Positions 16,709 through 27,033 are shown, counted from the first letter of the stretch. The stretch: 64,000 nucleotides of DNA from Martelella mediterranea DSM 17316 (GCF_002043005.1 NZ_CP020330.1:2498001-2562000); one strand, 5' to 3'. Numbers and translations are program-made. Notes: generated from the sequence alone by a model not told the origin.

Positions 16709-17203
16709 ATGACTGACGATCAAGACAAAATCGCACTGGAACGACCAGCCCTGATGACCATCAGGAAGGCGGTCGAATCCGATATTCCGCAACTGCTCGA
16801 GATGATCGGGCTGCTTGCCGCCTTTCACGATGATCCTTCGGAAATGACGGCGGAAAGCCTCAGACGCGACCTCTTCGGGCCGACGCCATGGGTGACCGCG
16901 CTGGTCGCCGATGCCGGCGCGCAGCTTCTCGGCTACGCGCTATTGACGCCGCTCTACCGCGCCCAGCAGGGCCGGCGCGGCATGGATCTGCATCACCTGT
17001 TCGTGCGCGACGGCCACCGCAACCACGGCGTCGGCCAGCACCTGATCGCCCGCGCGCGCGATTTCGCCAAGGCTGCCGGCTGCACCTACCTGTCGGTCAG
17101 CGCCGCCACCGGCAATTTCGGCGCCCACCGTTTCTACCAGCAGATGGATTTCGTCGCGCGCCCGGTGACCGGCATGCGCTACATGCAGACGCTCGCCGAT
17201 TGA
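16709..17203 (+). CDS. GNAT-family N-acetyltransferase
   Basis: A 164-residue acetyltransferase. The acetyl-CoA pyrophosphate loop is visible in RDGHRNHGVGQHLIARA (R/Q-x-x-G-x-G pattern, near residues 98-114). The C-terminal strand-helix ends in NFGAHRFYQQMDF, where the family often has the phenol-bearing Tyr. ATG 16709 is preferred to the longer frame since AGGGACG precedes it. The gene stands alone, convergent with the cytochrome gene that ends three bases away. The acceptor substrate is unknown; candidates are an amino acid, a polyamine or a protein. Confidence 0.87.
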   Translation: MTDDQDKIALERPALMTIRKAVESDIPQLLEMIGLLAAFHDDPSEMTAESLRRDLFGPTPWVTALVADAGAQLLGYALLTPLYRAQQGRRGMDLHHLFVRDGHRNHGVGQHLIARARDFAKAAGCTYLSVSAATGNFGAHRFYQQMDFVARPVTGMRYMQTLAD

Positions 17204-17206
17204 GCG

Positions 17207-18112
17207 TCACCGTGCGGGTACGGCCTTCAGATAGGCGGCGATGGCTTCGAGGTCGGAGCGCGGCAGATGCGACAGGTTCTGCTGCACATCGACCATCGAA
17301 CCGCCGGCGGTATCGAAGTCCGGCGTGAAGCCGGTTTCAAGATAGTCGGCGATCTCCGCCGCCGTCCAGTTGCCGATGCTTTTGGAGCCCGGGGTGATGT
17401 CCGGGATCGTCCCTTCGCCGTCGGGGTTCGGCCCGCCGGCGAGCCACTTGTCATATTCAAGCCCGCCGAGCGCGTTGCGCGGCGTGTGACACTCGCCGCA
17501 ATGGCCCGGCCCCTCGACCAGATACTGGCCACGCATGATTTCGGGCGAGGCGTCGGTGAATTGCACCCGCGGTTCGTTCTTGAAGAACAACTGCTTCCAG
17601 AATGACAGCCCCAGCCGGACATTGAACGGGAAGTCGACATCATGCGGCTTGCTGGGCGTATCGCTCGGCGGCAGCGTCATGATGTAGCCGTGGAGATCCT
17701 TAACATCCTGATCCTTCATCCGCACATAGGAGGTGTAGGGCAGGGAGGGGTAGAGATTGCGCCCATGCGGACCGACGCCCTTCTTCACGGCGTTGGCGAA
17801 GTCCATGAGCGACCAGTCCCCGATGCCTTCTTGTTTGTCGGGCGAGATATTGGGCGCATAGAAGGTTCCGAAATCGCTCTCGATCGGGTGTCCGCCGGAC
17901 AGGACAAGTTTCTCCTCGCCGGCCGCGCCCGGGGCGGCGTGGCAGCCGGCGCACTGGCCGGCCCAGAACATCTTCGCGCCATTATGCGGATCTGCGGCCT
18001 CAAGGTCCTGATAGTCCGCCGGATCGAGCTTCGGCGGGGTGAAGGCAACCACGAAAGCCGCCCCCATGAACAGAGCGGCGACAGCCAGTACGATGATCGT
18101 CAGCTTTTTCAC
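17207..18112 (-). CDS. Diheme c-type cytochrome
   Basis: A 301-residue exported cytochrome. The N-terminus is a signal peptide or membrane anchor (MKKLTIIVLAVAALFMGAAF). Two heme-attachment motifs are present: CAGCH (Cys54, Cys57, His58) and CGECH (Cys205, Cys208, His209). Distal Met ligands are plausible in each half. It resembles the cytochrome subunits that accept electrons from periplasmic flavin or quinoprotein dehydrogenases (gluconate or alcohol dehydrogenase type), but no dehydrogenase subunit is adjacent. It lies 101 bases downstream of the cytochrome c-prime gene on the same strand, so the two likely form one transcript. Confidence 0.92.
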   Translation of the reverse strand: MKKLTIIVLAVAALFMGAAFVVAFTPPKLDPADYQDLEAADPHNGAKMFWAGQCAGCHAAPGAAGEEKLVLSGGHPIESDFGTFYAPNISPDKQEGIGDWSLMDFANAVKKGVGPHGRNLYPSLPYTSYVRMKDQDVKDLHGYIMTLPPSDTPSKPHDVDFPFNVRLGLSFWKQLFFKNEPRVQFTDASPEIMRGQYLVEGPGHCGECHTPRNALGGLEYDKWLAGGPNPDGEGTIPDITPGSKSIGNWTAAEIADYLETGFTPDFDTAGGSMVDVQQNLSHLPRSDLEAIAAYLKAVPAR

Positions 18113-18213
18113 GCCGGGTCTCCCTGTTCCCGAATTTCAAGAGAAAACAGCAATTCCGGGCGAACTGGGAACCGCTCCAACGCCCGGAACTGCGTCACGA
18201 TGGTGAGAAGGCT

Positions 18214-18657
18214 CTACTTGTCGACGCGATAGAGCTTGTGGCAGGCCGCGCAATTGGCCCCCAGCGTCTTCATCGCGGCTCCAACGGCGGCCTGATCGGC
18301 GGGCAGATCGGCCAGCAGGGCATCGGCGTCATCGGCGAGCTTTTGCGCATGAGCCTCGAAGTCGTCCATGTTTTCCCAGATCGCCGGGCTAGCCTCGGTG
18401 CCGTTTCCGGTTTTCGAATCAGGCGGGAAATGGGTCGGGAAGTCGGTGATTTTTGTGGAGATATCGGTAAGCGCGCCCTGAACCACGATCGGGTCGTAGG
18501 CGTTCTCGCCCTTGGCGATGGCGCCGAGCTGGCCCATGGCCTTGCCGATCGCCTTCATGTCGTCCTGGCGCAGCATCTGCGGCGCATCCTGGGCAACCGC
18601 AAAGCCAGCGCTGAGACAGAGCGCGACAGCGCCGGCGATCATAAATCCGTTTTTCAT
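18214..18657 (-). CDS. Cytochrome c-prime family protein
   Basis: A 147-residue periplasmic cytochrome. The signal peptide ends near FAVAQ (about residue 22). The body is a helical, alanine-rich four-helix bundle. A single C-terminal heme site CAACH (Cys136, Cys139, His140) followed by KLYR is the c-prime arrangement. Such proteins bind NO or transfer electrons to partner oxidases. It precedes the diheme cytochrome gene on the same strand. Confidence 0.92.
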   Translation of the reverse strand: MKNGFMIAGAVALCLSAGFAVAQDAPQMLRQDDMKAIGKAMGQLGAIAKGENAYDPIVVQGALTDISTKITDFPTHFPPDSKTGNGTEASPAIWENMDDFEAHAQKLADDADALLADLPADQAAVGAAMKTLGANCAACHKLYRVDK

Positions 18658-18768
18658 CCAAAGCCTCCTTCGTTGCTCAGGCCGCAGTATACGCAGCCTC
18701 TGTTTGGAAGCTAGGGGCAGGATTAACGTAGGGAAGATGAACGGCGGCTGACTGCGGGGCCGACGGCA

Positions 18769-19584
18769 TCACGTTTTGGTGACTTCGCCCCATAACTGGT
18801 GGAAATGATGGGTCGGTCCGTGGCCGGAGCCGACATGCAGGCTGTCGGCTGCCGCGATCGCGCCGGCGACATAGCGCTTGGCGTTCGCCACCGCCTCGGA
18901 AAGGGGCGCGCCCTTGCCGATTTCGGCCGCGATCGCGCTTGAAAGCGTGCAGCCGGTGCCGTGGGTGCTGGCGGTGTCGATGCGCGCGCCCTCCAGCCAT
19001 TCATGGCCATTGGCGGTGACCAGCAGGTCCGGGCTTTCCGCCCCCTCCAGATGGCCGCCCTTCAACAGCACCGCCTGCGCGCCGAGGCCTCTCAACGCGG
19101 TTGCCTGTTCGATCATCTGATCGCGGGTGGTGGCGGTCTCGGCGTCGAGCAGGGCGGCGGCCTCCGGCAGGTTCGGTGTCAGCACGGCGGCGAGCGGTAT
19201 AAGGTGGTCCTTCAGCGCCTCGATCGCATCCTCCGGCAGCAGCCGGTGGCCGCCCTTGGCGACCATCACAGGATCGAGCACGACCGGCACCTCCACATGG
19301 TGGCGCAGGCTGTCGGCGATGGTGACGGCGACATTGGCATTGACCACCATGCCGATCTTGATCGCGTTGACCTTTACGTCATCGAAGATCGCTGCGATCT
19401 GCTCGGCGACGAAGGCAGATGGCACCTCGTGCACGCCGGTGACGCCGCGGGTGTTTTGCGCCGTCAACCCGGTCAGCGCCGCCATGCCGTAAGTTCCAAG
19501 CGCGGAAAAGGTCTTGAGGTCGGCCTGAATGCCGGCGCCGCCCGAGGGGTCGGAACCGGCGATCGAGAGAATGTTTGCGATCAT
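18769..19584 (-). CDS. thiD: Hydroxymethylpyrimidine/phosphomethylpyrimidine kinase
   Basis: A 271-residue ribokinase-fold enzyme that phosphorylates HMP and HMP-phosphate in thiamine synthesis and salvage. Recognisable are the N-terminal SIAGSDPSGGAGIQADLKTF and the C-terminal anion hole GTGCTLSSAIAAEIG with the catalytic Asp position replaced by Cys-type HMP-kinase spacing. Its ATG overlaps the thiE stop (ATGA), so thiM, thiE and thiD are translationally coupled behind the riboswitch at about 21.1 kb. Length and motifs are those of the family. Confidence 0.95.
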   Translation of the reverse strand: MIANILSIAGSDPSGGAGIQADLKTFSALGTYGMAALTGLTAQNTRGVTGVHEVPSAFVAEQIAAIFDDVKVNAIKIGMVVNANVAVTIADSLRHHVEVPVVLDPVMVAKGGHRLLPEDAIEALKDHLIPLAAVLTPNLPEAAALLDAETATTRDQMIEQATALRGLGAQAVLLKGGHLEGAESPDLLVTANGHEWLEGARIDTASTHGTGCTLSSAIAAEIGKGAPLSEAVANAKRYVAGAIAAADSLHVGSGHGPTHHFHQLWGEVTKT

Positions 19585-20213
19585 TGCTTCGCCTTCCGGA
19601 TGGCTTCGGCAAGGTCCGCCGTCGCCTGATATGGATCGGGCTGGCCGCAGATGGCCGAAACGACGGCGATCCCGTCGGCCCCGCTTTCGAATGTGGCCGC
19701 CACATGCTCCCCTTTCAACCCGCCAATGGCGACGGTCGGCAAGCGGCAGAGGTTGATCATCTCGCGAAGCCCGTGAAAACCGACGGGAAGCGCGTGGTCG
19801 GGCTTGGTGCCGGTCGCGAAGATCGGGCCGGCGCCGATGTAGTCGATGCCGGCGGGATCGAAGGCGCGCGCGACATCGAGGCCGTTGACGGAAACGCCGA
19901 GAATCTTGTCATCGCCGATCAGATCCCGGACATCTTTCGGGCGGGCATCCTCCTGACCGACATGAACGCCATCGGCATCGATCGCGATGGCGGCTTCGAC
20001 GTCGTCATTGACGATCAGCCGGACCGGCGTGCCGGCTGTCACCTGTTTGAGCGCAAGCCCCATGTCGATGCGTTCGCGCGTCGAGGCGTGCTTCATGCGA
20101 AGCTGCACGATGGCTGCCCCGCCGGCGATCGCATCCCTTGTGGTGGCGACCATGCCGTAATCGCCGCAAAGCTCGGGATCGAGAACGAGATAAAGGGAAA
20201 GGTCGAACTTCAT
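19581..20213 (-). CDS. thiE: Thiamine-phosphate synthase
   Basis: A 210-residue TIM-barrel enzyme joining HMP pyrophosphate and thiazole phosphate to make thiamine monophosphate. Seen are GGAAIVQLRMKHAS (diphosphate-binding strand), NDDVEAAIAIDADGVHVGQED and IGAGPIFATGTKPDH. Family position and length match. ATG 20213 overlaps the thiM stop (ATGA); ATG 20219 is an alternative two codons longer. With thiM and thiD only, the cluster is a salvage-type set; the de novo genes thiC, thiO, thiG were not found in the window. Confidence 0.94.
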   Translation of the reverse strand: MKFDLSLYLVLDPELCGDYGMVATTRDAIAGGAAIVQLRMKHASTRERIDMGLALKQVTAGTPVRLIVNDDVEAAIAIDADGVHVGQEDARPKDVRDLIGDDKILGVSVNGLDVARAFDPAGIDYIGAGPIFATGTKPDHALPVGFHGLREMINLCRLPTVAIGGLKGEHVAATFESGADGIAVVSAICGQPDPYQATADLAEAIRKAKQ

Positions 20214-21004
20214 GGCCATTCGATCTCCGCTTCGCTGGCAAGGGCTTGGGGCGTGACGGCAGCGAGCGCATCGAGGAAATGGGCCTGGAACGAGCCGGGA
20301 CCATCGGCCCGCACATGCGCGCGGCTGCCGGCCACGCCGTAATGGGCAAGCGCCGCGACGGTTGCCTCGAAGGCATCCGCACGCCATGCGCCGGCATAAC
20401 CGCCGACCAGCGCCGTCAACGCGCAACCGAGCGCCGTCACCCGCGGCATCAGCGGCGATCCGCCGCCGATGCGGGCGCTGCGCGTGCCATCGGTCACGAA
20501 GTCGCGTTCGCCGGTGACCGCCACCACCATGTTGCGCTCTCGGGCAAGCGTCTTCGCGGTCTCTTCGGCGGCCGCCACGCTGTCGCCGGCATCGACGCCC
20601 TTGCCGGCGCTGGTGGCGCCGGAGAAGGCGAGGATTTCGGAAGCATTGCCGCGCAGGATCGTGGGCCCGAGATCAAGCAGCTCAAGGGCTGCCCTGGCTC
20701 GGAAGCCGGTGGCGAAATGGGCGACGGGGTCCAGCACCCAGGGCGTCCGGTTGCGGTTGGCCGTCTCGGCCGCTGCCTTCATGCCGGCAAGCCAGTCGGG
20801 TGAAAGCGTGCCGATATTGATGGTGACCGCCGAGGCAATGCCGGCAAATTCGCCGGCTTCCTCTTTCGCATGAACCATCGCCGGAGAAGCGCCGGCGGCG
20901 AGCAGCACATTGGCCGCGATATTCATCGCCACATAATTGGTGATGCATTGCACAAGCGGCGCGTCTGCGCGCATTTTCTGAAGAATGGGGGCGATGTCGG
21001 CCAT
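20210..21004 (-). CDS. thiM: Hydroxyethylthiazole kinase
   Basis: A 264-residue kinase of the ribokinase-like fold that salvages the thiazole moiety of thiamine. Family motifs include PLVQCITNYVAMNIAANVLL near the N-terminus and the glycine-rich ATP site VTALGCALTALVGG toward the C-terminus, where the position of the catalytic cysteine (GC) is kept. ATG 21004 starts directly after the riboswitch leader; the upstream in-frame start would run through it. It is the first gene of the thiamine salvage operon. Confidence 0.95.
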   Translation of the reverse strand: MADIAPILQKMRADAPLVQCITNYVAMNIAANVLLAAGASPAMVHAKEEAGEFAGIASAVTINIGTLSPDWLAGMKAAAETANRNRTPWVLDPVAHFATGFRARAALELLDLGPTILRGNASEILAFSGATSAGKGVDAGDSVAAAEETAKTLARERNMVVAVTGERDFVTDGTRSARIGGGSPLMPRVTALGCALTALVGGYAGAWRADAFEATVAALAHYGVAGSRAHVRADGPGSFQAHFLDALAAVTPQALASEAEIEWP

Positions 21005-21067
21005 CGGCGTCCTCCTTGCTGGGCGGAGAAACCAGACGGGCCGGAGGGACGAAGCTCGCGAACCCGA

Positions 21068-21143
21068 GTGACTCCCTCCGCCGGTATGATCCGGATCAGG
21101 TTCCAAGGGTTCATCTCAGCCCGCTGTCGCGGACGCCCCTGTC
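21068..21143 (-). promoter_or_regulatory. TPP riboswitch (THI element)
   Basis: Read on the minus strand, the leader contains GGGGCGTCCGC, then GGGCTGAGATGAACCCTTGG, AACCTGATCCGGATCATACC and GGCGGAGGGAGTC in that order. The CTGAGA and ACCTGATC...GGATCAT...GGAGGGA blocks are the conserved TPP-binding core. It lies about 65 bases upstream of thiM, so thiamine pyrophosphate should repress thiM-thiE-thiD, most likely by hiding the ribosome site. Confidence 0.93.
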
Positions 21144-21167
21144 GCTCTTGTGGCCGCTATATAGCAG

Positions 21168-21193
21168 AAAAACGCCGCCCGGTAAGGGGCGGC
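21168..21193 (-). terminator. Rho-independent terminator of mmsA
   Basis: On the minus strand GCCGCCC and GGGCGGC form a seven-base stem with a six-base loop (21174-21193), followed by CG and a T5 run. It sits directly after the mmsA stop and before the thiamine leader. Confidence 0.85.
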
Positions 21194-21200
21194 GCGGTAT

Positions 21201-22697
<1,497 letters not shown>

Positions 22698-22811
22698 GAG
22701 TATTCCTCCGGTGATACTGCCTGTGAGGCTTTTTGGATTCTGAAGCCATCGATCTCCCCGCTTGAGGGCAAGGCTGTTGTCCATGGCCTTTCCGTATAGC
22801 CCCCCAATCTT

Positions 22812-22948
22812 CTCGCCCCGGAGGGGAGAGATGTCGCGACAGCGACAGTGAGGGGGGAGTTTTTCCCCACGGAGGCCCTCACGGTTTGAAACGCTGCTTC
22901 ACCCTCACTGCCCCTTTCGGGGCATCTCTCCCGCAAGCGGGAGAGAGT
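22812..22948. repeat. Composite palindromic intergenic repeat
   Basis: Two inverted half-elements share CCCTCACTG and CATCTCTCCC. The right copy has these at 22902-22910 and 22923-22932, and the left copy on the other strand at 22846-22854 and 22824-22833. Between the two blocks each half has its own small hairpin: CCCC/GGGG on the right and TCGC/GCGA on the left. A further stem CTCTCCCGC-AA-GCGGGAGAG ends the element (22926-22945). It resembles the RIME-type repeats of rhizobia. It fills most of the 400-base gap between mmsA and the LysR gene; no gene is seen there. Confidence 0.7.
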
Positions 22949-23097
22949 ATTGGGAGCAAGCCGCATGGCCAAATGCAATTTCCCTGCCTTCAATGGGAAA
23001 GATCAATGCTGTTTGTCCCGACACTATCGCCTATTCATTTCTGCAAAGAAACACGATAATTCTAAAATCCATTGTGCGGAAATTATAGGATGGGTGC

Positions 23098-23982
23098 ATG
23101 GACTGGGATCATCTGCGGGTCTTTCTGGCGGTGGCGCGACGGGGGCAGATCCTTGCCGCGGCGCAGGCGCTCGGGCTCAACCACGCGACGGTCGCCCGCC
23201 GGCTGAACGCGCTGGAGGAGGCGCTCGGCGAACCGCTGTTCGAGCGCCGTCCGTCCGGTTCGACGCTGACGGAAGCGGGCGAGCGGCTGCTGGCGGTGGC
23301 CGAACGGGTGGAGACCGAAATCCTGGGCATTGCGGAAGATACCAGGGCGCGCGGCGCAAGCCTCTCCGGCACGGTGCGGGTCGGCGCGCCGGACGGGCTC
23401 GGCACCTATTTTCTCGCCGCCGAGCTCGGACGCCTGCAGGAGGAGCATCCGGGCCTGATCGTCGAACTCGTGCCGCTGCCGCGTACATTCTCGCTGTCGA
23501 AGCGCGAGGCGGATCTGGCGATCACGCTCGATCCGCCGGCGGAGGGGCGGCTGGTGGTGTCCAGGCTCACGGACTACACGCTCGGCGTCTATGCCGCATC
23601 ATCCTATCTCCGCCAGCACGGCGTGCCTGAAAGCGAGGAGGCGCTTGCCGACCATGTCGTCGTCACCGGCGTGGAGGATTATGCCTATGCTTCGTCGCTG
23701 AATTATGCCGGGCATCTGGCGCGCTTTGCCGGCCGGCAATTCCGCTGCGCCGGCGTCGCCGGGCAGATGGAGGCGGTGAGGGCGGGTGTCGGCATCGGCA
23801 TCCTGCATGATTTCGTGGCGCGCGATACCGAGGGGCTGGAGCGAATCCTGCCTGAGGTCAATTTCCGCCGCGCCTATCACCTTCTCTCCCACCCCGATAC
23901 CGGCAGCCTTGCGCGAATCGCGCTGATTCGCGCGTTTCTGGCGCACCGGTTCAGGGAGGAGCGGATGCGGTTCGCGCCGTAG
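23098..23982 (+). CDS. LysR-family transcriptional regulator
   Basis: A 294-residue LysR regulator. The DNA-binding domain begins MDWDHLRVFLAVARRGQILA, with the recognition helix in HATVARRLNALEEALGEPLF. The effector domain follows from about residue 85 (GTVRVGAPDGLGTYFLAAEL). It is transcribed away from mmsA across a 400-base region that contains a repeat element, and could regulate mmsA. The sequence is closer to the subgroup that controls aldehyde or amino-acid catabolism than to the LysR at 6049. The target is inferred from position only. Confidence 0.9.
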   Translation: MDWDHLRVFLAVARRGQILAAAQALGLNHATVARRLNALEEALGEPLFERRPSGSTLTEAGERLLAVAERVETEILGIAEDTRARGASLSGTVRVGAPDGLGTYFLAAELGRLQEEHPGLIVELVPLPRTFSLSKREADLAITLDPPAEGRLVVSRLTDYTLGVYAASSYLRQHGVPESEEALADHVVVTGVEDYAYASSLNYAGHLARFAGRQFRCAGVAGQMEAVRAGVGIGILHDFVARDTEGLERILPEVNFRRAYHLLSHPDTGSLARIALIRAFLAHRFREERMRFAP

Positions 23983-23991
23983 CGAACGCCC

Positions 23992-24558
23992 TCAGCTATC
24001 GAGGCCGAGAACTTTCTCGAGATCTTCCCAGCTTGTGTCCATGGCGTAAGGCCCGATGCCGGGCAGGGCGACGTGGCCATAGAGCGGCGAAAGCTGCCAT
24101 TCGGCGGTTTCCTCATCGACGCCGCCGAGCTGCTGGAGATAGATCACGGAGGCAAGCCCGGTGCGGTCGGCGCCCGCCTTGCAGTGGATCAGGATCGGTT
24201 TCGGCGCGTCGCGCATCAGCGCCAGCAATTCCATGCTGCGCTCCGGCGACAATATGGCGCGGTCCGACATCGGGAAATCGATATGCTCGACGCCCTTGGC
24301 CGCGCTCACCTTGATCTCGTCGTCATACCACGCCCGGCCGGGGCTCGCGCCGCGCAGGTTGATCACGGTCCTGATGCCGTGTTGGTCGATATAGCGCGAA
24401 AGCGCGTCCGGGCTGGGCTGCGCCGAGCGATAGAACTCGCCGGCCTTGACCTCGTGAAAATTGCCGCTTGCCTGCAGCCCGCCGAGATAGATGCCGCTGG
24501 TTAGGACCAGCATGCCCACAGCAGCTACAACCCGGCGCACGTGACGCTTTCTGTTCAT
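23992..24558 (-). CDS. Membrane-anchored or secreted tyrosine phosphatase-like protein
   Basis: A 188-residue protein with an N-terminal hydrophobic segment (VVAAVGMLVLTSGIYLGGL, about 10-28) after a basic stretch, so it is exported or anchored with its body in the periplasm. The catalytic loop HCKAGADRTG carries Cys126 and Arg132 (C-X5-R). FYRSAQPSPDALSRYIDQHG near residue 42 is the usual N-terminal signature of the bacterial dual-specificity phosphatase family. ATG 24558 has AGGA at a good distance. It is convergent with the LysR gene. The substrate is unknown; roles in exopolysaccharide or envelope control have been shown for relatives. Confidence 0.87.
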   Translation of the reverse strand: MNRKRHVRRVVAAVGMLVLTSGIYLGGLQASGNFHEVKAGEFYRSAQPSPDALSRYIDQHGIRTVINLRGASPGRAWYDDEIKVSAAKGVEHIDFPMSDRAILSPERSMELLALMRDAPKPILIHCKAGADRTGLASVIYLQQLGGVDEETAEWQLSPLYGHVALPGIGPYAMDTSWEDLEKVLGLDS

Positions 24559-24674
24559 CCGGTAGTCCTCACTCGCCCTGACCATCATAACCGGGTTTTC
24601 GGCCACGCGACAGCCGTGATGGCGCATATCCGGCACAGGCGTCGCAAATGTGTCAAAAGCCGGGCAATTTATCT

Positions 24675-24689
24675 TGACAGTTATAGTCA
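24675..24689 (+). promoter_or_regulatory. Iron-responsive operator TGA-N9-TCA overlapping a promoter
   Basis: TGA at 24675-24677 and TCA at 24687-24689 are exactly nine bases apart, the IRO-box pattern bound by RirA in rhizobia. The site overlaps a perfect -35 hexamer TTGACA (24674-24679); a TATAGC -10-like hexamer lies at 24695-24700. It is about 95 bases upstream of the TonB receptor. Iron-dependent repression of that gene is the expected result. Confidence 0.7.
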
Positions 24690-24782
24690 TGTTTTATAGC
24701 GGATAGTCCAACACCGGCGACCGCCGGAAAATACCCAGCCAGCCAGTACGCCATGCCGTTCGCAAGCCAGCCAGGTTCTTCA

Positions 24783-27011
24783 ATGAAAAAGAAGGATTCG
24801 GTGATGCGTATTTCGCGGATTTTGGCATCGTGCACGGCTCTGGCCACCCTTTTAAGCGCCACGGCCACTTTGGCTCAGGACAGCACCCAGACGACCGTGC
24901 TTTCCCCCGTCAGCGTGACGACAACAGGCGGCAAGGAGGGGATCGCCGATACCCCGCTTGCCACAGAGACGACGCGCGAGGATCTTGACCAGAACATCGT
25001 CACCGATTTCGACGATTACACCCGCATTCTGGAACCGGGCGTGACCTTCGTCGGCGATGATGCCGGTTCGGTCAACATTCGCGGCATGCAGGGCCCGCGC
25101 GTCTCGACCGTCATCGACGGCATCCAGATTCCCTATCTCGACGACACCGCGCGTTCGGACGCCAGCGGCGGCGGAGATGCCTTCTCGTTCGATTCGATCG
25201 CGACGATCGACATCGTGCGCGGCGCCGACAGCTCGCGGTCCGGCAGCGGCTCGCTCGGCGGCACGGTCGTGCTCAGAACCCTTGAGCCCGAAGACCTGAT
25301 CGATCCCGGCAAGGGCTATGGCGGCCGCATCGGCTTCACCTATGACAGCGCCGATAACAGCATGGACGGCGAGGGCGCGTTCGCCATCCAGTCGGGCGGT
25401 ACCGCGCTTCTGTTCCAGGGCGACATCGCCACCGGTCATGAAATGGACAACCAGGGCGATGTCGGCGGCTACGGTGCGACCCGCAGCGAACCGAACCCGG
25501 CGACCTTCGACGAAAACAACCTGCTGTTCAAGATCCGCCAGAACATCATGGAAGCGCACACCATCGGCCTGACGGTGGAGCGCTACGACCGCGACAAGGA
25601 TATCGAGCTTCTGACCGATCAGGGCGCCACCTATGCGCCGGACAACTGGGACGGCAGCGAAGACAAACACCGCGACCGCATCTCGATCGACTACAATTAC
25701 AACGCCATCGCCGATGACGGTCTGATCGACCAGGCCTTCAGCACCTTCTACTGGCTGAAGAGCGAGCGCGAAAGCGGCACGTCCGGCATCCGCCTGCCAT
25801 CGCGCGGTGCACCGCCGTTTGGCGAATATTCGCGTACATCCAAGACCGACGAGGAACGCTACGGCTGGTCGGGCTGGGCCGAGAAAAGCATCGACACCGG
25901 CTCTCTGTTGCATACCTTCACGCTTGGCGGCGACTTCTACTATTCGCAGACCAGCCAGTATTCGAGCGGCGTTGACAATTGCGGCCCCGGACCGTTCCCG
26001 CCGTTCAGCACCTGCAGCTTCCTGCACACCAACCAGGCCGACACGCCTGATGTGAACGGCTATGTTCTGGGCCTCTACGCCCATGACGAGATCGTGTTCG
26101 GCGACAGCGGTTTCGCGCTGACCCCCGGCGTTCGCTTCGACTGGTACCAGTATGATCCTAAGGAAACCGCCGCCTACCGCGACAACCCGAACTATAACGG
26201 CCTGCCGGAAGGCCAGAGCGACTGGCGGATTTCGCCGAAGCTCCTTGCCACCTACGAGCTCAACGATTTCACCCAGCTCTACGGCCAGATTTCGACCGCC
26301 TTCCGCGCACCGACCCCGGGCGAGCTCTATGTCGACTACGGCGCGCCAGGCAGCTATCTCAGGATCGGCAATCCCGATCTAGAGCCGGAAACGAGCTGGG
26401 GCGTCGAGCTTGGCGCGAATTTCGGCGATGATGACGATGGCGGCCGGGTTTCGGCCTTCTATAGCCGCTACAAGGATTTCATCGACACGCAGTCGGTCGA
26501 TCCGCTCGACCTCGGCTTTGCCGCCGGCCTCTATCCGCTCGGCATCACCCAGACCGTCAACATCGACAATGTCGAGATCGCCGGTATCGAGGCCAGCTAC
26601 CAGAAGACGTTCCTCAATGACTGGGACATGCACGCCTCGCTCGCCTTCGCCCGCGGCTGGAACATGGATACCAACGACATTCTCGGTTCGGTCGCGCCGC
26701 TGAAGGCGGTGATCGGCGGCGGCTATAATGTCGAGACCTGGGGCGCGAACGCTAACTGGATCCTGTCGGCCAAGGTGCCGGATGGTTCCACCGCCGAATT
26801 CAAAGCGCCGGGCTATGGCATCGTCGACGTCACCGCATGGTGGTCGCCGGAGCAGTTCGAAGGCCTGCTGGTCCAGGCCGGCGTCTACAACCTGTTCGAC
26901 CAGACCTACTACAACGCGCTGGACCTGCAGGACACCGACATGACCCAGCCGGAGCGATTCTATTCCGAGCCCGGCCGGACATTCAAGGTATCCGTGACGC
27001 AGACGTTCTAG
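24783..27011 (+). CDS. TonB-dependent outer-membrane receptor, probably for heme
   Basis: A 742-residue outer-membrane receptor. A signal peptide is followed by a plug domain from about residue 55 (plug motif NIRGMQGPRVSTVIDGIQIP), then the beta barrel. The barrel carries FRAPTPGELY and GNPDLEPETSWG, resembling the FRAP and NPNL blocks of hemin/hemoglobin receptors, and ends in Phe (KVSVTQTF) as barrel proteins do. The IRO box upstream indicates iron control. Heme receptors of rhizobia and Brucella (ShmR/BhuA type) are the closest guess, but a siderophore receptor is possible. Start ATG 24783 gives a basic n-region; ATG 24804 is an alternative. The receptor stands without a visible heme ABC importer. 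Confidence 0.9.
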   Translation: MKKKDSVMRISRILASCTALATLLSATATLAQDSTQTTVLSPVSVTTTGGKEGIADTPLATETTREDLDQNIVTDFDDYTRILEPGVTFVGDDAGSVNIRGMQGPRVSTVIDGIQIPYLDDTARSDASGGGDAFSFDSIATIDIVRGADSSRSGSGSLGGTVVLRTLEPEDLIDPGKGYGGRIGFTYDSADNSMDGEGAFAIQSGGTALLFQGDIATGHEMDNQGDVGGYGATRSEPNPATFDENNLLFKIRQNIMEAHTIGLTVERYDRDKDIELLTDQGATYAPDNWDGSEDKHRDRISIDYNYNAIADDGLIDQAFSTFYWLKSERESGTSGIRLPSRGAPPFGEYSRTSKTDEERYGWSGWAEKSIDTGSLLHTFTLGGDFYYSQTSQYSSGVDNCGPGPFPPFSTCSFLHTNQADTPDVNGYVLGLYAHDEIVFGDSGFALTPGVRFDWYQYDPKETAAYRDNPNYNGLPEGQSDWRISPKLLATYELNDFTQLYGQISTAFRAPTPGELYVDYGAPGSYLRIGNPDLEPETSWGVELGANFGDDDDGGRVSAFYSRYKDFIDTQSVDPLDLGFAAGLYPLGITQTVNIDNVEIAGIEASYQKTFLNDWDMHASLAFARGWNMDTNDILGSVAPLKAVIGGGYNVETWGANANWILSAKVPDGSTAEFKAPGYGIVDVTAWWSPEQFEGLLVQAGVYNLFDQTYYNALDLQDTDMTQPERFYSEPGRTFKVSVTQTF

Positions 27012-27033
27012 GCGGCGTCAGACGCGCATGAAG

